Notes: a model not told the origin generated them from the letters alone. A DNA stretch of 64,000 nt from Scylla paramamosain (GCF_035594125.1 NC_087173.1:1952986-2016985); one strand, 5' to 3'. Shown: positions 1-12,719, numbered from the stretch's first letter. Translations and numbers: made by a program.

Positions 1-1857
1 TGTCTATGAATCTGATGGTCCCGGTTCGAATCCACGGGAGGATATCGGGGGAGGAACTCCGTGGTGTGTTCCTCTCTGCCTTTGGTCGATAAATAGATTG
101 CTGGATAAACGAGGAGATAGTGTATTTGTGTCACACTCGTCCCGGTATTCAAGATTTAATGAGTCGTAGGTAAGAAACGCAGGGAAGTAGAGGCAATGAG
201 TAACTTAGGGATATGTTCTCTCTCCCGTGGGTATCTGTGTCACACTCGCCTCCGTATTCAAGATTTCATCAGCCGTAGGAAGGAAGGCAGGAAAGAAATG
301 GAGTAATGGGCAATGAGTAACCTGGGATCTTTTCCTGCTTTCCTTCCTGGGTATTTGTGTCACACTCTCTTCCATATTCAAGATTTCATAAGTAGGAGAG
401 AAGAAAGGCAGGAAGGAAAAGAGTAACAGACTGAGTAACAGGTAATGATTAACTTAAGTTATGTTTTCATACTCAAGAATTCAGGAGTTTTAGGTAAGAA
501 GGAAGGCAGGAAGGCAGAATAACAAGCAATGAGTAACGTATTGTATCTTCTCTTACTCTCTCTTACTCTTCCTCATCCTTACCTCAACCGTCTCAGTCTC
601 TACCGCACACTGCCGCCGCCTCCACCTCCTCCACCGCCTCCTGCACCACCACCACACTCGAGGGGCGTGACTCCCAGTGGTCGTTCAATGGTCTCGTGCT
701 GTTACTACGGGAATATTGACGTGCCGACTTCCCTCCCCCGCCCCCACACTCGAGCCTTGGTCCCGGGTGGGGGAGAGAGGAGGGGGAGAGCGGGAGAGAT
801 ATTGCAGCACATCGGGGGGACGTTATTATTTAGTAACAAACGGTAAAGAGGGAAGAGATGGTATTTATGAGTCTCTTCCTACCCTTTTTCGCATCTTCAT
901 CCTCCTCCGCCTCTTTCTCTTCCTCCTCCTCTTCCTCCTTCTGCTCAGACACCGAAGCTTCATTCAAATATCCGTAGAGTGAAAAAAGTACACCGAGGTA
1001 TATTTTTAGGTACGATATTTTTGCAACTAATAATTCCGGGGACCAACAGAAGGAAATAAAGTGGAGCGCTTGGTTGCTGGGAGAGGCGAGGCGAGGAGCG
1101 CGCTATCTGGCTGGCAGACACGCCCTCCTCTCAGGGTTCCGATACCACACCAGCTGCTGAAGTGGAATCTGATGCCGCATTGTTGATGACCTGCAGTGAT
1201 ATGGAGTTTAGTCTTCGCTGGTCACTACACGGAAGCGTTTTTCATTGGTGTATTATCACCAGCGACATAGACAGTGGTGGTAATGCAGCCAACATCTCAT
1301 CAATGCTTCACATGGTGCTTGGAATAGTAGCTATAGTAGTAGTAATAGTTATTGCTGCTGCTGTTGTTGTGTTACAGGTGATGCGCATCATATACGAAAG
1401 ATATGCAGTTCCAGATGTCCTACATAACTAAGACGTAATAAATCGGAATTTCTGCCAAGCCACATCGGTCACAAGCTACCCGATAATCTCAACTGTGGCG
1501 ACGCAGACCTTGAAGACAGGCCGCGGCGCCCACTACCAACCACCTGCGGCGGCGTCACGTTCCCTAAGCCCATTCCCTCCCAGATTACATTTCCTTTTCG
1601 TACCGTCAGAGTTCCTCGTCACCAGACTGATCCACTGTCACACTTTCCCTTCAAGCCGCCATACTGTAGCTGTATCTGCTACAGCCTGCATATCGAACAT
1701 TGCGTCTCTCACGATGAACTTGTCACGCGTTTTGTTCCGCGTGCACTTGTACACCAGATAATTTATTGATCATTAGGAAGGCAAATCTTCCAGAATAAAT
1801 ATGTAATGTGTATGAGCCGCTCTTGAGGCACAGCTAACTCGACCTTCTTTCTTACAG
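1..1857. other. Non-coding DNA upstream of the first visible PDE4 exon
   Basis: This stretch is presumably PDE4 intron, because the exon at 1858 opens in the middle of a codon and needs an upstream partner. It holds a diverged tandem repeat (119-545) and a pyrimidine- and GGA-rich stretch (540-940). A short GC-rich block lies at about 1060-1160. No UCR1 or UCR2 exon of PDE4 could be found here. The open frames in this part have no similarity I recognise. Confidence 0.6.
119..545. repeat. Diverged ~110-120 bp tandem repeat, about 3.7 copies
   Basis: The phrase GTATYTGTGTCACACTC recurs at 122, 231 and 351. A fourth partial copy is recognised by CATACTCAAG at 478, matching CATATTCAAG at 372. 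Each unit continues with a GTAGG..AAGGMAGG purine run and GCAATGAGTAAC. Copies differ by substitutions and small indels, so the array is old. Confidence 0.85.
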
Positions 1858-2183
1858 ACCAACAGCAAGACCTCGACATCCCGAGCCTGCGAGTGGACGA
1901 TGGCGAACGGCCTAAGAAGAAGGATAGAACCCTGTCCGGCAGCCTCGCGGGGATGTCGTCGGCAGCAATATCAGCAGGCGGAGAGAGGAGTGGCCATGTG
2001 TTGCAGTCCATTGCCTCAGCCTCGTCAGCAGCACAGGGCACGGCAGCAATCAGCGCGACCAACCGGGTGTCTATGTCCCAGATCCAGGGCGTCAAGAAGC
2101 CGCTGCTCCACGCGAACTCCTTCACTGGCGAGAAGCTACCCAAGTACGGCGTGGAGACCTGCCAAGAGGATGAGCTGGGCAAG
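1858..2183 (+). CDS. PDE4: PDE4 exon: UCR2-to-catalytic linker
   Basis: The acceptor is TTCTTTCTTACAG and the donor AAG|GTACTG. The exon opens with two bases that finish a split codon, then reads [16 protein letters not shown]. It passes through a Lys-rich patch, a long Ser/Ala/Gly-rich stretch and [10 protein letters not shown], and ends [17 protein letters not shown] and the QEDELGK region are the parts conserved with vertebrate PDE4. Confidence 0.95.
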
Positions 2184-2454
2184 GTACTGTGCTGGTGCTT
2201 TGTGTGAGGTGCCTTGAGGTCATGATATCGAGTGTGTGGGCCAGAGAGTGTCCTGTCTCGGGGCGATAGCGTGTGGGGCCTCAGATTGTCTCGTAGTCGA
2301 TAAACTCTTCCCGCCTCATGGTTGGGTCATGTCTCGTATTGTTTGAGTGTGAGGTCCCAGAACGACCGTGCACAAAACAAGCCCCTGTATCAAACCATGC
2401 AATAGAATTCACTTTGTCAGTATCAGAAATGTATATAACAACAACAACAACAAC

Positions 2455-2501
<47 letters not shown>

Positions 2502-5500
2502 CATTTTTCCTAAGGAGTTTTGACCTTAGTTGTAATTTTGATTGTTATTTTTGGGCAGCTGGAGGAATATTGTGAAGAGGTAAATTAACATTTCCTCTGT
2601 CTGCCTCCAGTCAGTAGTGTCACTGCTTTTCTGTGCAAGCCACGTACAGACAAAACCATGAACCTCTCCCCACTCAGCCAGCCTCCACCTCAGCCACACC
2701 ACACGCCACCTCCCTTAACAATACCTGTAATTCTGAGTTTCCCACACACAGTACACAACCTACAGATCATGAGGTTCCTGCCGAGCATACTCTCCCTTCT
2801 GTCCCGTGCACTGCTCTCACAATACACTCTTGGCAGGTGTTAGTTAATGGGAGACACTGATATGGTGCTAGAGGTAATTAGATGGCTGCATTTTACCTGT
2901 CATGATTAAAACTGATAATGCCACACCAGCATGTGACTAGAGCAAATGGATGGCTGTAGTTTGAGTAGAGATAAGGTCACGTGGTTTTATCAGTACACAA
3001 CTGCATTAAAGAGAAACACCCACTCACTCACTGGCTCACTCACTCACTTTGTCTTGAGAAACCAGTCAATGTGCAGTGCTGTCTCTCTCCTTGTTGAGGG
3101 GGGGATCAGCACCTGTGGTTTCTTGAGTCCTATACAAACACTTAGCTACATTGCATTGGTCACTCTACATTGCCTGACCTCTTCTCATATTTTGCTGACA
3201 TCCTTCACCAACTCATATATACAGAGACTAAAGTTGAAGTTATCATAATCAAACTAAAATTATGTAGTGTGACTTACGCCCTAAACTTAGATTTGTCCTT
3301 CTTGTTATGCATCCTCATCATTCCAGTGTAAAAGTAGCTAGTTCACTCACAGCTCTACCGTCACCTTCATCATTGTTATCATCATCAGTGATCACCATTA
3401 CTATCATACAAAAAATATATATATATTTCAGGCCCAGTAAAAGACAAACATCTTAGTTCCACTTATTCCTAGTCTTCATGAGTGGTGTCAGTCCTACATT
3501 CTCCCAGCTCTTTGCCTTGGAAGACATGTGGTGGCACCTACTTTGTAGAGAGCACACACTCATGCCCATTGCCATAACTATAAGCTGGATCATATGTACT
3601 TTGCACTTGAGGTGACATTAGCCACAGTTAGTTAGTTTCACTCTTGTACACATGCATCCTCTGTGAATAGACTCTTAAAGATTGTCAAAGGAAATTTAGA
3701 TTTATGAATATTCTGTACATTTCAGATACTGGAGGACATTGACAAGTGGGGCATTGATGTGTACAGGATCTCTGAGCTGTCCGACAGTAAGCCACTCACC
3801 ACCGTTACTTACGCAATCTTTATGGTAAGTGTTTAAGCTGAGCAGTCACCACTTACTGCTTTGTATTGCATATGCTAATAACCATTCAAACTGATAAACC
3901 CATAAGAAATAAGTTCTACGTAATACATCTAATGTTTATATTTTCCATTCAGATCGTCACCACAGCATCTTCAGTCACCACCATGCCTTTCTTCCCACAC
4001 AGGAAAGAGACCTGCTTAAGACGTTCAATATTCCGCCCAAGACCTTCATCACCTTCATGATGACGCTGGAGGACCACTACCTGAAGGATGTGCCGTACCA
4101 CAACTCCCTGCACGCCGCTGACGTCACCCAGTCCACCCACGTCCTCCTCAACTCCCCGGCCCTTGAAGTGAGTCTCCCTGTCTTCCTTGTATGAGAACTA
4201 TTCTTGTATTCTTGTATTTTTGTCCCATCAAAGCAACACTATACAGTTGTCTATAAAAGTATTGCTGAGACTTAATTTATGACTGATTATTGTGCCTGTT
4301 TTTAATATTCAGGTGTCTGTGCTTTTTATATCATGTCTCTAAGTTTAAAGCCAGCATGTCACTCTTAATTTTTAGCAGCATTGTAAAACCTCTTGCCCTG
4401 GCTGTCCCTCACACCAGTCCTCCTTGCAGAATGTGTTCACGCCCCTGGAGATCTTGGCAGCCATCTTCGCAGCTGCCATTCACGATGTGGACCACCCGGG
4501 CCTCACCAACCAGTACCTGATCAACTCCTCCTCAGAACTTGCCCTCATGTATAATGACGAGTCAGTCCTGGAGAACCACCACCTGGCTGTGGCATTCAAG
4601 CTGCTCCAGAATGAAGACTGCGACATCTTCACGAACCTCGGCAAGAAGCCCCGGCAGACCCTGAGGAAGATGGTGATTGACATGGTGCTGGCGACAGACA
4701 TGAGCAAACACATGAGCCTCCTCGCTGACCTCAAGACCATGGTGGAGACCAAGAAGGTGGCTGGCTCTGGGGTGCTGCTCCTTGACAATTACACAGACAG
4801 GATACAGGTGAGTGTGAGGCTTAGGAGGACTCAATGTGGAATGAAAAAGCACAGGAAAATGAGGATATTAGGAGATTGCAAAGGGCTGATAATTTTTCAA
4901 TGTAGATAAAGAAATAGAAAAACATGAGAGCATAAGAGAACAAAAAGACTGCAAAAAACCTATTGGCCTGCATAAGGCAACTCCTGGGCACTTAAAACTT
5001 AACACCTGGTGTCACCATCCAAGGATTTATCCATTAGCATTCTTCTGATAATGTATGATAATCTTTTTTCATATCATGGAATGCTGTTTTTCATGGCAGG
5101 AGCTTATACATCTAATCATCTAAAAAAAATGCCATCCATCATTCCCTACCAGGTGCTACAAAACATGGTCCACTGTGCTGATCTGAGCAACCCCACCAAG
5201 CCTCTTGAAATGTACAGAAACTGGGTCTCTTCTATCATGGAGGAGTTCTTCCAACAAGGTGACCGAGAGAGGGACCAAGGCATGGACATCTCCCCCATGT
5301 GTGACAGACATACAGCCACCATTGAAAAGTCACAGGTGAGGCACAGCTGACAGGTTACCTGTCTGTATGGGAAGCTTGAGTGAGGGAAGGTGAAGACAAC
5401 ATATGAGAGGAAAGGGATGAGAAACAGTTTTTTAGTAGAGAAGTGATGAATGAATGAGTGAATGACAACCTTCTTATTTTTTATGTAACAGGACCACTGA

Positions 5501-5994
5501 GCAAGAACAACAAATTATACATAAAAAATGCCCACTGAGGTGCCAGTCTCTAAAGAAGAGCCAAAAGGTTTAGCCAAAAATAGCAAAGATTATTTGAAGG
5601 AACATTTTTCCCTATAGAGATACAGGTGTGTGTTTATGTTTGTCCAGTGTAGTTTAGTGAAGTGTGGTGTCTTTGGCAGGTTGGCTTCATTGACTACATC
5701 GTCCATCCACTGTGGGAGACGTGGGCAGATCTGGTGCACCCCGATGCCCAGGACATCCTGGACACCCTTGAAGAGAACAGAGATTGGTACAACCGCATGA
5801 TCCCTATCTCCCCCTCCTCCTCCTCCAATGACCTGAAGGAGGAGGACTACCCTGGAGATAACTCCCAGGATGCACCTGAGGAGGAGCTTTGTGCAGCTGC
5901 TGACAGGATCCAGATTCAGTTTACACTTGACGACGAAGGCAGTGGGAACAGAGGGCCGCCAGGAGACGCTCGGGGGGAGGATCCCACAATGTGA
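1858..5994 (+). CDS. PDE4: cAMP-specific 3',5'-cyclic phosphodiesterase, PDE4/dunce family (C-terminal six exons)
   Basis: The enzyme hydrolyses cAMP to 5'-AMP and ends cAMP signalling. Six exons join in phase: 1858-2183, 3726-3824, 4003-4167, 4430-4807, 5153-5335 and 5680-5994, giving 487 residues to a TGA stop. Visible catalytic hallmarks are [10 protein letters not shown] (exon 3), HDVDHPG (exon 4), HCADLSNP (exon 5) and the EKSQ/VGF glutamine-site motif split across exons 5 and 6. These supply the two-metal ligands and the purine-binding glutamine known for PDE4. The protein start, UCR1 and most of UCR2 lie upstream of the window. The linker before MSQI is Ser/Ala-rich and about 48 residues longer than in human PDE4D. 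The acidic C-terminal tail is also family-like. Family identity is very secure; the single arthropod orthologue would be dunce. Confidence 0.97.
2184..3725 (+). other. PDE4: PDE4 intron
   Basis: The intron starts GTACTG and ends TTTCAG. Apart from the AAC/AAT tract and some CATCAT-type low-complexity sequence near 3370-3400, I see no gene or element in it. Confidence 0.85.
2437..2499. repeat. (ACA)n(ATA)n microsatellite
   Basis: About six AAC units run directly into about thirteen AAT units inside a PDE4 intron. Confidence 0.95.
3726..3824 (+). CDS. PDE4: PDE4 exon: start of catalytic domain
   Basis: Acceptor TACATTTCAG, donor ATG|GTAAGT, phase 0 at both ends, 33 codons. It encodes [19 protein letters not shown] and so on. 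This is the same 33-residue length as the matching human segment that begins ELEDVNKWGL. Confidence 0.97.
4003..4167 (+). CDS. PDE4: PDE4 exon: YHN..H..D motif
   Basis: Acceptor CCCACACAG, donor GAA|GTGAGT, 55 codons in phase 0. It contains [20 protein letters not shown] and [13 protein letters not shown]. In PDE4 the YHN histidine is the catalytic acid and the HAAD histidine is a zinc ligand. Confidence 0.97.
4430..4807 (+). CDS. PDE4: PDE4 exon: HD metal-binding core
   Basis: Acceptor CTCCTTGCAG, donor CAG|GTGAGT, 126 codons in phase 0. It carries HDVDHPG (metal ligands), [24 protein letters not shown] and [11 protein letters not shown]. All are near-identical to vertebrate PDE4, and it is the most conserved exon in the window. 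Confidence 0.98.
4916..5050. repeat. Copy of a dispersed AGAACATAAG-type repeat
   Basis: The sequence around AACATGAGAGCATAAGAGAAC followed by GACTGCAAAAAACC and GGCCTGCATAAGGCA resembles the copies at 19686 and 22886. Those share AACATRAGAAMATAAGGGA and GCTGCAAGAAG. I recall this type of sequence as very common in decapod genomes, possibly a retroelement tail. This copy is the most degraded. Confidence 0.4.
5153..5335 (+). CDS. PDE4: PDE4 exon: HCADLSNP segment
   Basis: Acceptor TTCCCTACCAG, donor CAG|GTGAGG, 61 codons in phase 0. It encodes [17 protein letters not shown], then [15 protein letters not shown] and ISPMCDRH, and ends EKSQ. The Asp of HCAD is the remaining metal ligand. The final Gln is the residue that recognises the purine ring in this family. 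Confidence 0.98.
5473..5590 (-). repeat. Diverged non-LTR retroelement 3' tail in PDE4 intron
   Basis: TTTTTTATGTAACAGGACCACTGAGC, a run of A-rich bases, GCCCACTGAGGTGCCAGTC and AGCCAAAAATAG line up in order with the start of the element at 29890. There an RT C-terminus is still readable further in. The T-run on this strand is the poly(A) tail, so the element points to the minus strand. Confidence 0.6.
5680..5994 (+). CDS. PDE4: PDE4 last coding exon and stop
   Basis: The acceptor is TCTTTGGCAG and translation runs to TGA at 5992-5994. It encodes [36 protein letters not shown], a Ser-rich stretch and an acidic tail ending GEDPTM. The first half is catalytic domain; the second half is the variable PDE4 C-terminal tail, much shorter than in human PDE4D. 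Confidence 0.97.
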   Translation, partial: VGFIDYIVHPLWETWADLVHPDAQDILDTLEENRDWYNRMIPISPSSSSNDLKEEDYPGDNSQDAPEEELCAAADRIQIQFTLDDEGSGNRGPPGDARGEDPTM

Positions 5995-7504
5995 CCGCTG
6001 GTGGCGTCCTACTGTGCCAGACTGAAGCGGAAGGTGATGCGGTGGCTGCACCTCAAGTGACGGCCCCTGCAGCGGGAGGCAAGGGGCACCGCTGCATCCC
6101 CGGTCCTCCTGCACACCCCTGCCTCTGGCCCTCACCTCCTTACCTCATGTTGCGAGATTTATTTGTGTCTGCCGCGGGCCCTGCTGGTTCGGGGCCGACC
6201 GCGTGGGCTTGTGTGAGCTCCCAGTGACTGAGCTAATGCCTGGCCTCAGCCAACCTACCCTTGCCTAATGTGATTTAATATATTCTTATAGTATTGATGG
6301 AGAGCCGGTCACAACAGTGAACAGTGCCAAATCGTTCCTTTTTAAAAGAAATATGGATCCTGTGGTGGTGGTTTGTTACATGAGAAAAGAGAACATTGGT
6401 GGGGAGTTGTCTGTCACACGAGGACTCTGTTCTTGGGTGGTCATTCCTTTTAAAGTACCAATCCCATGAAGGCAACGATGTGTGATGCCTCGAGAGCACA
6501 ATTGTGGGGAGTTGATTATTCTTTATTTATTTATTTTTATTTATTCTTTTTTTTTTCTGTTTTGAGGACTAAGGCTTCTGTGTGGTACATATCAGATAGC
6601 AGCATCAGTAACCAGCACACGAGTAGTGCTTTCACTGTGCCAGTCTGGGGCATTATTACGTGAGCTCTTTCGTAACACAGGTGCCTGACGGGGTTTGCCG
6701 CTGCCGACACCCAGAGTAAACTTGCTGTCGGAGAAGCCAAAGATAATTTATTGCTTCAACCCCAGTGGACTAAAGAGCCACTGCTGTGACTGCACACTGC
6801 AGCTGCTGCACAGCTCGAGGGATTTAAGTTTGTACAGCAGCTGAGGACATGGATGGTGGGTCCTGTCAGGCAAATGAAACAAAAAATACAAAAAATACAA
6901 AAAAAAAAAAATGTCCCTCACTTGAAACTGATGTAAGAGTTTAGATAATATTATTGATTCCCTTTTTTCATTACTTATTTTAAGTAGTGTGGAAAAATTA
7001 TTTGCCACCATTAGAATTTTTTTTCATTACTCCTTACTGTGCAAGGTTCATGAGTAGTTCGTTTTTAATATTTTTGCAATGTCACTTTGAGATTTTATTC
7101 TTTTGACAGCTTTTTTGGCGCTACCTTAGATGTTCGATGAACTTCACTGATGGGTTTTCACCGACTTTTGAACTAGGTAGCCGTGAAGAAGAGGTTCAGA
7201 TTTTAGCATTTCATTCACTCTCTGCAGTAAACAACACAGGCACTTTGTAAACCTTCTCTCATTCTCTAGATAGCTTTTATGCTAACAAGTATTTTCCAGT
7301 CTTGAATCCTTCGACCTTTGAACAGTGTAGCATTGACCTCATCATGAAATGTGTTGTTTTCAAGGTAGATGCCTATAAAAGCATCAGTCAGCCCAGCTGT
7401 CCATCATCCTGAAATGTGCAGTTTAGAAAGAACCTATAAACTTTTACAATTGTTTCAGTCTGTAGGACACATTACTTATTCCACATTATGTTTGCTCTTT
7501 TTAT

Positions 7505-7510
7505 AATAAA
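7505..7510 (+). terminator. Possible proximal PDE4 poly(A) signal
   Basis: AATAAA in an AT-rich context about 1.5 kb after the PDE4 stop. It is a short motif, so its use is uncertain. Confidence 0.25.
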
Positions 7511-8401
7511 GTAAATTACTGTCAGCCAGTAATATTTAATTCAAAGTATATTAAGTCAGTAATTTACATTATTAAGCCACCAAATTGGCCTGTGATACTC
7601 AAACCATTGGACTTGCCTGAAATGAAGTAAATCTGAGCCTCTCAAGTAGAATACTCCCTTGTGATGAAGAGAGCCTAATGTGTGTCACGTTCCATCCCGC
7701 GCCGCCCAGTGTCGCTCACCAGCCACACTCCCAGCGCCCCTCGGCTCGGCACTGGCCACACCGGCAGCCCTCCAGTCCTTCCTGCAGTCCCCCGCCCTTC
7801 CCTCCCTCCCTCCTTCCCTCCCTCCTTGTAGACAGATCATGGCAATGGGGAAACTCTGATAAATATGCACCACACAGATAACCATTTCCATAGCCATGAT
7901 GTTTGTGTCCACTCATTGCAGTCATTTCAGAGATCAGTGTTGCTCCTGTCTTTATAATGTAGTGTACTGTGCACTCCAGCCCTGGCGTTGGCACTGTGCT
8001 TGGCGCGCGTGTTCCCTCACAGTGGTGCTCCACAGGCACCGTGAACGGAGCCTCACTCGCCATCAGAAAAGACAGCTCAAGAGGAGAAAAGTGGGACAGT
8101 TTATCTCTGCAGATGTTTCCCCACAGACCTGAGGACAGACTCGCCCTTCACTAAATGCTAATTATTCAGATATATATATTTATTTTTTATAGTAGAAGCA
8201 TTAATCCCACCTTTATGACAGGGTGACTGTATGTAGTTGTCTAATACCATGTAAATGTTAATTTTTCTCATAATTTATTGAATGGGTCTCCTATACATGT
8301 GTATTATTTTTAAAGTATTTACATGTATATAGAGGTGCAAGTAAATATTATCAGGTGTATAATAAGATGTATGAGTATTTAAGCAGTATTGCTTATTAAC
8401 A

Positions 8402-8531
<130 letters not shown>

Positions 8532-8664
8532 GTACATACTTTATGTTAGATTGGTTGGCACCTCAGGTCTATTTCACTACCAGGACCATCTGCACAGACT
8601 ATGATGAGACTCTGTGTAATAACATATTTACAGTAACTAACTATCCTGTAAAGATATGGGACTT

Positions 8665-8672
8665 TTTTTTCT

Positions 8673-8720
<48 letters not shown>
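8665..8720. repeat. Poly(T) tract
   Basis: Fifty or so T with two interruptions near its start. It could be the poly(A) of an inserted minus-strand element, but no element body is recognisable beside it. Confidence 0.9.
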
Positions 8721-8723
<3 letters not shown>

Positions 8724-10156
8724 GGAGAAATTATCATTGTTATTTGGTGTTGGGTCAGAGTAAATCTGGCCTGGCCCAAGCTGAGCCTAGGTCAGGGTTA
8801 TGTGCTGATGAGTGACTGTGATGTTTTGCTGACTCATAATTGTGATGACTGTAACCCAGTGTGAGGGTGTTGGTGTTGCCGCCTGTTGAGCCAGGCGAGG
8901 GCAGGCCACGGGACATGGCTCGAGTTGTGTGTACAATCTGCTCTGCCAGGCTGAGGAACCATGTCTGATTCTCTTATGAAGATACCCAGTAAAATTACCA
9001 CAGCTGAAGTGGCCACCAAACCAAACCACTTCCTGTGCTCAGTGTGTGGATCTTATTGTTTAAAAGTCCAAATGTGCTATATAACTAACTTATTTTTCAA
9101 TTTATTTTTCTGAATCCTTACTCAGAAACCTTAATATTTTTGCAAATTATATAATGAGTGTATATTAATATATATTTTGTATCTGCTTAGAAGATATTGG
9201 TATATATGTTTGTTTCCCTTCCATGCACAATGAGGATCTTGTAACCAACAGTAAAAAATAGAAAAAAAAATGAAATCCTCCAGGACATATTTTAATTGTA
9301 TCAGGAATCACCTGTGCAGAATTATTGTAAAACACTTTTGTCGACTTAAAGGTTGTGTTTCACATTGTTTAAGAATATATCTATTTTTAATACAGTATAA
9401 CATTGTTTATATATCAATACTATATTTGTACTGTTCAATAAGTCACCAGTAACTGCAGAAAGTGTGTGCTGAACCTTTTTTTTTTCTCTCCTTTTTTTAA
9501 GTGTAGACGGAAATGCAGTATTTTCACAAGTGTGTTAGACGACTTACTGGTGGAGTTACATTGGTTACGTCTACATTATTCTTTTTTTTTTCCCATTCAT
9601 ATGATTGCAACAGATACAAGGCAGGTCCTTTCCTCTGCACAGAGCGCTACAGGGACAGAAACCTGTACTATTTCACACGTGAAGAAAGGAGGAAGCCAAT
9701 GACGGTGGCAACGTTTCTTCCCATTTACTCCTCCAGGACATGGAAGAAGTAGGAGAGGTGGGAGGTGTGCGGAAGAGAGGGATGGGGCTTGGTGAGGGGT
9801 GAGGATGGCAGTAGAGCTTAGAGAAGGGTAACAGAATGGGAGGAGGGATACAGAGCATAGTCAGTGGAGGGTGTGGTTGGAGAGAGAGGTGTTGGGAGAC
9901 CCTTGTGTTGGGGACGGAAGAGGTCAGATAGGGTATGGCCAGCAGTATACCCGAGTGTACTTCATGCCATGTGTACTATACCCCTCCACCCGTGTCTCGC
10001 ACTGTGTGGCCACCTGCTGTTAGACTCCATCACATTTTCAAACCTTTCAACTTGGTATGCTTAGTCAATTGTACAGTCTGTTGTGCCTATGTATATATGG
10101 GTAATATGAAATCCGTATAAATTATATAATTTTATGTATAATAGTTAGAATTATTT

Positions 10157-10180
10157 AATAAAATAAACTTTTGGAATAAA
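10157..10180 (+). terminator. Cluster of three AATAAA poly(A) signals
   Basis: AATAAA occurs at 10157, 10162 and 10175 within 24 bases. It lies at the end of an AT-rich stretch, and the sequence then becomes more GC-balanced. This is the best candidate for the distal PDE4 mRNA end, or for the end of an unseen gene between the two. Confidence 0.45.
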
Positions 10181-11000
10181 GTTCATATTCACCTATCACC
10201 AAAGCCCGCGCAAAGTCTGACTGCTGAGCGACTCAGCATATTCACCAGCATGGCCAGAGGGTGACTGCTGGCCCACACTGTACTGTAACCCTTGTCCAGG
10301 TGAGTAACTGTACACACATTCCATGAAGGACGTAATACATATGCCTCAGCCATCACAGGCACCATGCTTTAAAGGCACATGACTGCAGTGCACTCTTTCA
10401 TGCCCCCTGATTCATTGTCTGGGACAAGTTGGACTGAAGAGACGCTTACAGACTTGCCTTTCCTACTCGCTGTTTTACTGGCTATCCGCTGCTTGACCTC
10501 AGATGTACTGTGTTCATATGTCAGTGCCAGCTGCAAGAGTGTTACAGCAAAGAGAAAAATAAGGTGATGCTCATTGCAAACAATTAATTTTCTTACTTCC
10601 GACTTTCTCAATCAAGTGAATATAGGAACAAAGTAATTTACATTCATGTTATGGACCTTTTTTTCTTTTTTTTTTTTCACTGCATTAACTGGGATTCTCA
10701 GTCTTTTATAATTACATTAGGTTAAGGATTTGCTCACTCATGTGATACAAAGGGCCCTCTACTTGATGAAGCAGCCTTCCTACCCTTATTTTTAGCAAAG
10801 CGATTTGTCAACGCTGGGGATTTTAGTAGGTAAATATCATTGGCTATAAGTCGTGACGTGTAAATTAAAATTAAGCCACACCTTTCTCAACCTCATACCA
10901 TATTCGCCACCCTTCCGTGTTCCAAACTACACGTGGTGTGTGTGTTGGGGGGGGGGGATTTTGCAATGTAACCGTACTCAATCGAACCCAACCCTGCAGC

Positions 11001-11067
11001 TACTACTACTACTACTACTACGGCTACTGATGCTACTACTACTACTAATAATAATAATAATAATAAT

Positions 11068-11112
<45 letters not shown>

Positions 11113-11158
11113 TACTACTGGTGCTGCTGCTGACTCACGCTAAAGTTTGTAATATACA

Positions 11159-11200
<42 letters not shown>
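11001..11200. repeat. (ACT)n, (AAT)n and (CT)n microsatellites
   Basis: ACT units pass into AAT units up to 11110. After about 50 bases of ordinary sequence, a pure CT tract fills 11162-11200. Confidence 0.93.
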
Positions 11201-11205
<5 letters not shown>

Positions 11206-12719
11206 TAATGCATACGTTTTATCCTATCATATATCCAATCATAGCAGTCAATGCCATTTCTGTCCTATCTAACCCTTGTACAGCCTTATATATTATATCC
11301 TCCTATTATTCTTCTATGCCACTATAAGATTAATAATTATGTATTACAGCTACTAGCCTCTAAATGGTCTTTATGTGCTACAGGCTTTAACTCCACCGCA
11401 CGTGTTTGGCTGTAGTAAGAACTACGCGGCACACACGCATACATACGGGGACACATCGATCTGCGTCGTGCGAGGACTCACTTCCTGTGTATGGGCGTCC
11501 CCTATCACCTTTCCCCTAGACTCCTGCTTAAGATGGGAGCCGCCCACTCTCCTTCCTTGCTTGGGCCTGCATAACACACACACGCACACACACATACACA
11601 CTGGTACCATCATCGTTATCTTTCGTTATTATCACCATCACTGTGTCTGTAGGTTACTGCAAGACTCCCACAAACTTCGCTCATTTTGTCTGTGGGGCCC
11701 ATGATTTTGGGGCTTAAGCAGTACTGATAGACTAGCTTGACAAGATTCTAACATGACTCAGTAGGTCACACAAACACACACACGCAGCTATGAGTAACTG
11801 CAAGCCTCTCCCAAACTTCACTATTTTTTTTTCTGTGATTATCACAGTACTGTTATTCTGGTCTTGAGAGTTTTTAGCGTGACTCAATAGAATACATTAG
11901 TCCACGTAAAGGGGAAAACCACCGAGGGCAGCTAACCCTGAACCTTGGTTTTATGAAGGACAAGGAGGTCTTTGACTCATACAAAACGCAACGTGGTGTG
12001 AGGACTGAGCTAGACTGCCAGAACAAAGAGACTGGGCGAGAAATGTCATGCGGGAAGTTTGTTATCATTATTATTATCATGACTAGTGTTGTTGTTGTTG
12101 TTTCGTGAATATGATCACTCAGTAGCCGATAGTTCCGATGATAGAAATAAGATAAAGAATAATATAATAATTAATTTGGTCAGTAGGTTACAACGCAACT
12201 GAACAACAGTGAGACCACAAATACGAATAGCAAAAAGAAGAATAGATACGAGTAAAAGGGAAAAAAAAAAAAAGGAAATTGAACCAAACATGATATAACA
12301 ACACAACAAAAGCAGTAAACGGACAAACTTAACATACAAATATTAATTGTAGCAAGGAAACAGATAAAGCAGTGTAATAGAACTAATAATAGTCTTTCGT
12401 TCATTTGTTAGAGAAAAGGGAAATAAGTTGTAGAGAACTAAGCATGACACTGAAAGAGGAAAATATTGCGAAGACAAAAGGACAGTAACATTAACAGGAT
12501 ATATAAACTTGATAATGTAGTATAACAAAGACCTAAAACACGTTTTTGTCAATTAAATGGAGAAAGAAAAATATGTGCGACTGAAGAGCTAACATGACGT
12601 TACTTTTCGTAGCTTTTCGTAACTTCAAATAATGATGAGGAATGTAGAGATGGACATGACATAGAAAGAAGAGGAATATTGACAAACAATACCTTATAAT
12701 GAAGTTAGAACAAATACAA

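Noticed and set aside
1..40. tRNA gene or tRNA-derived SINE from GGTTCGAATCC
   Set aside because: The B-box-like motif is present, but the T-stem does not pair well and any A box would lie before the window. It could be the remains of a SINE.
1162..1431. 89-codon frame with a hydrophobic Val/Ile/Ala stretch
   Set aside because: The hydrophobic part comes from TAG/GCT-type triplets. It does not match UCR1 or UCR2 of PDE4.
5590..6135. 181-codon minus-strand frame
   Set aside because: It is the antisense shadow of the last PDE4 exon, which is clearly coding on the + strand.
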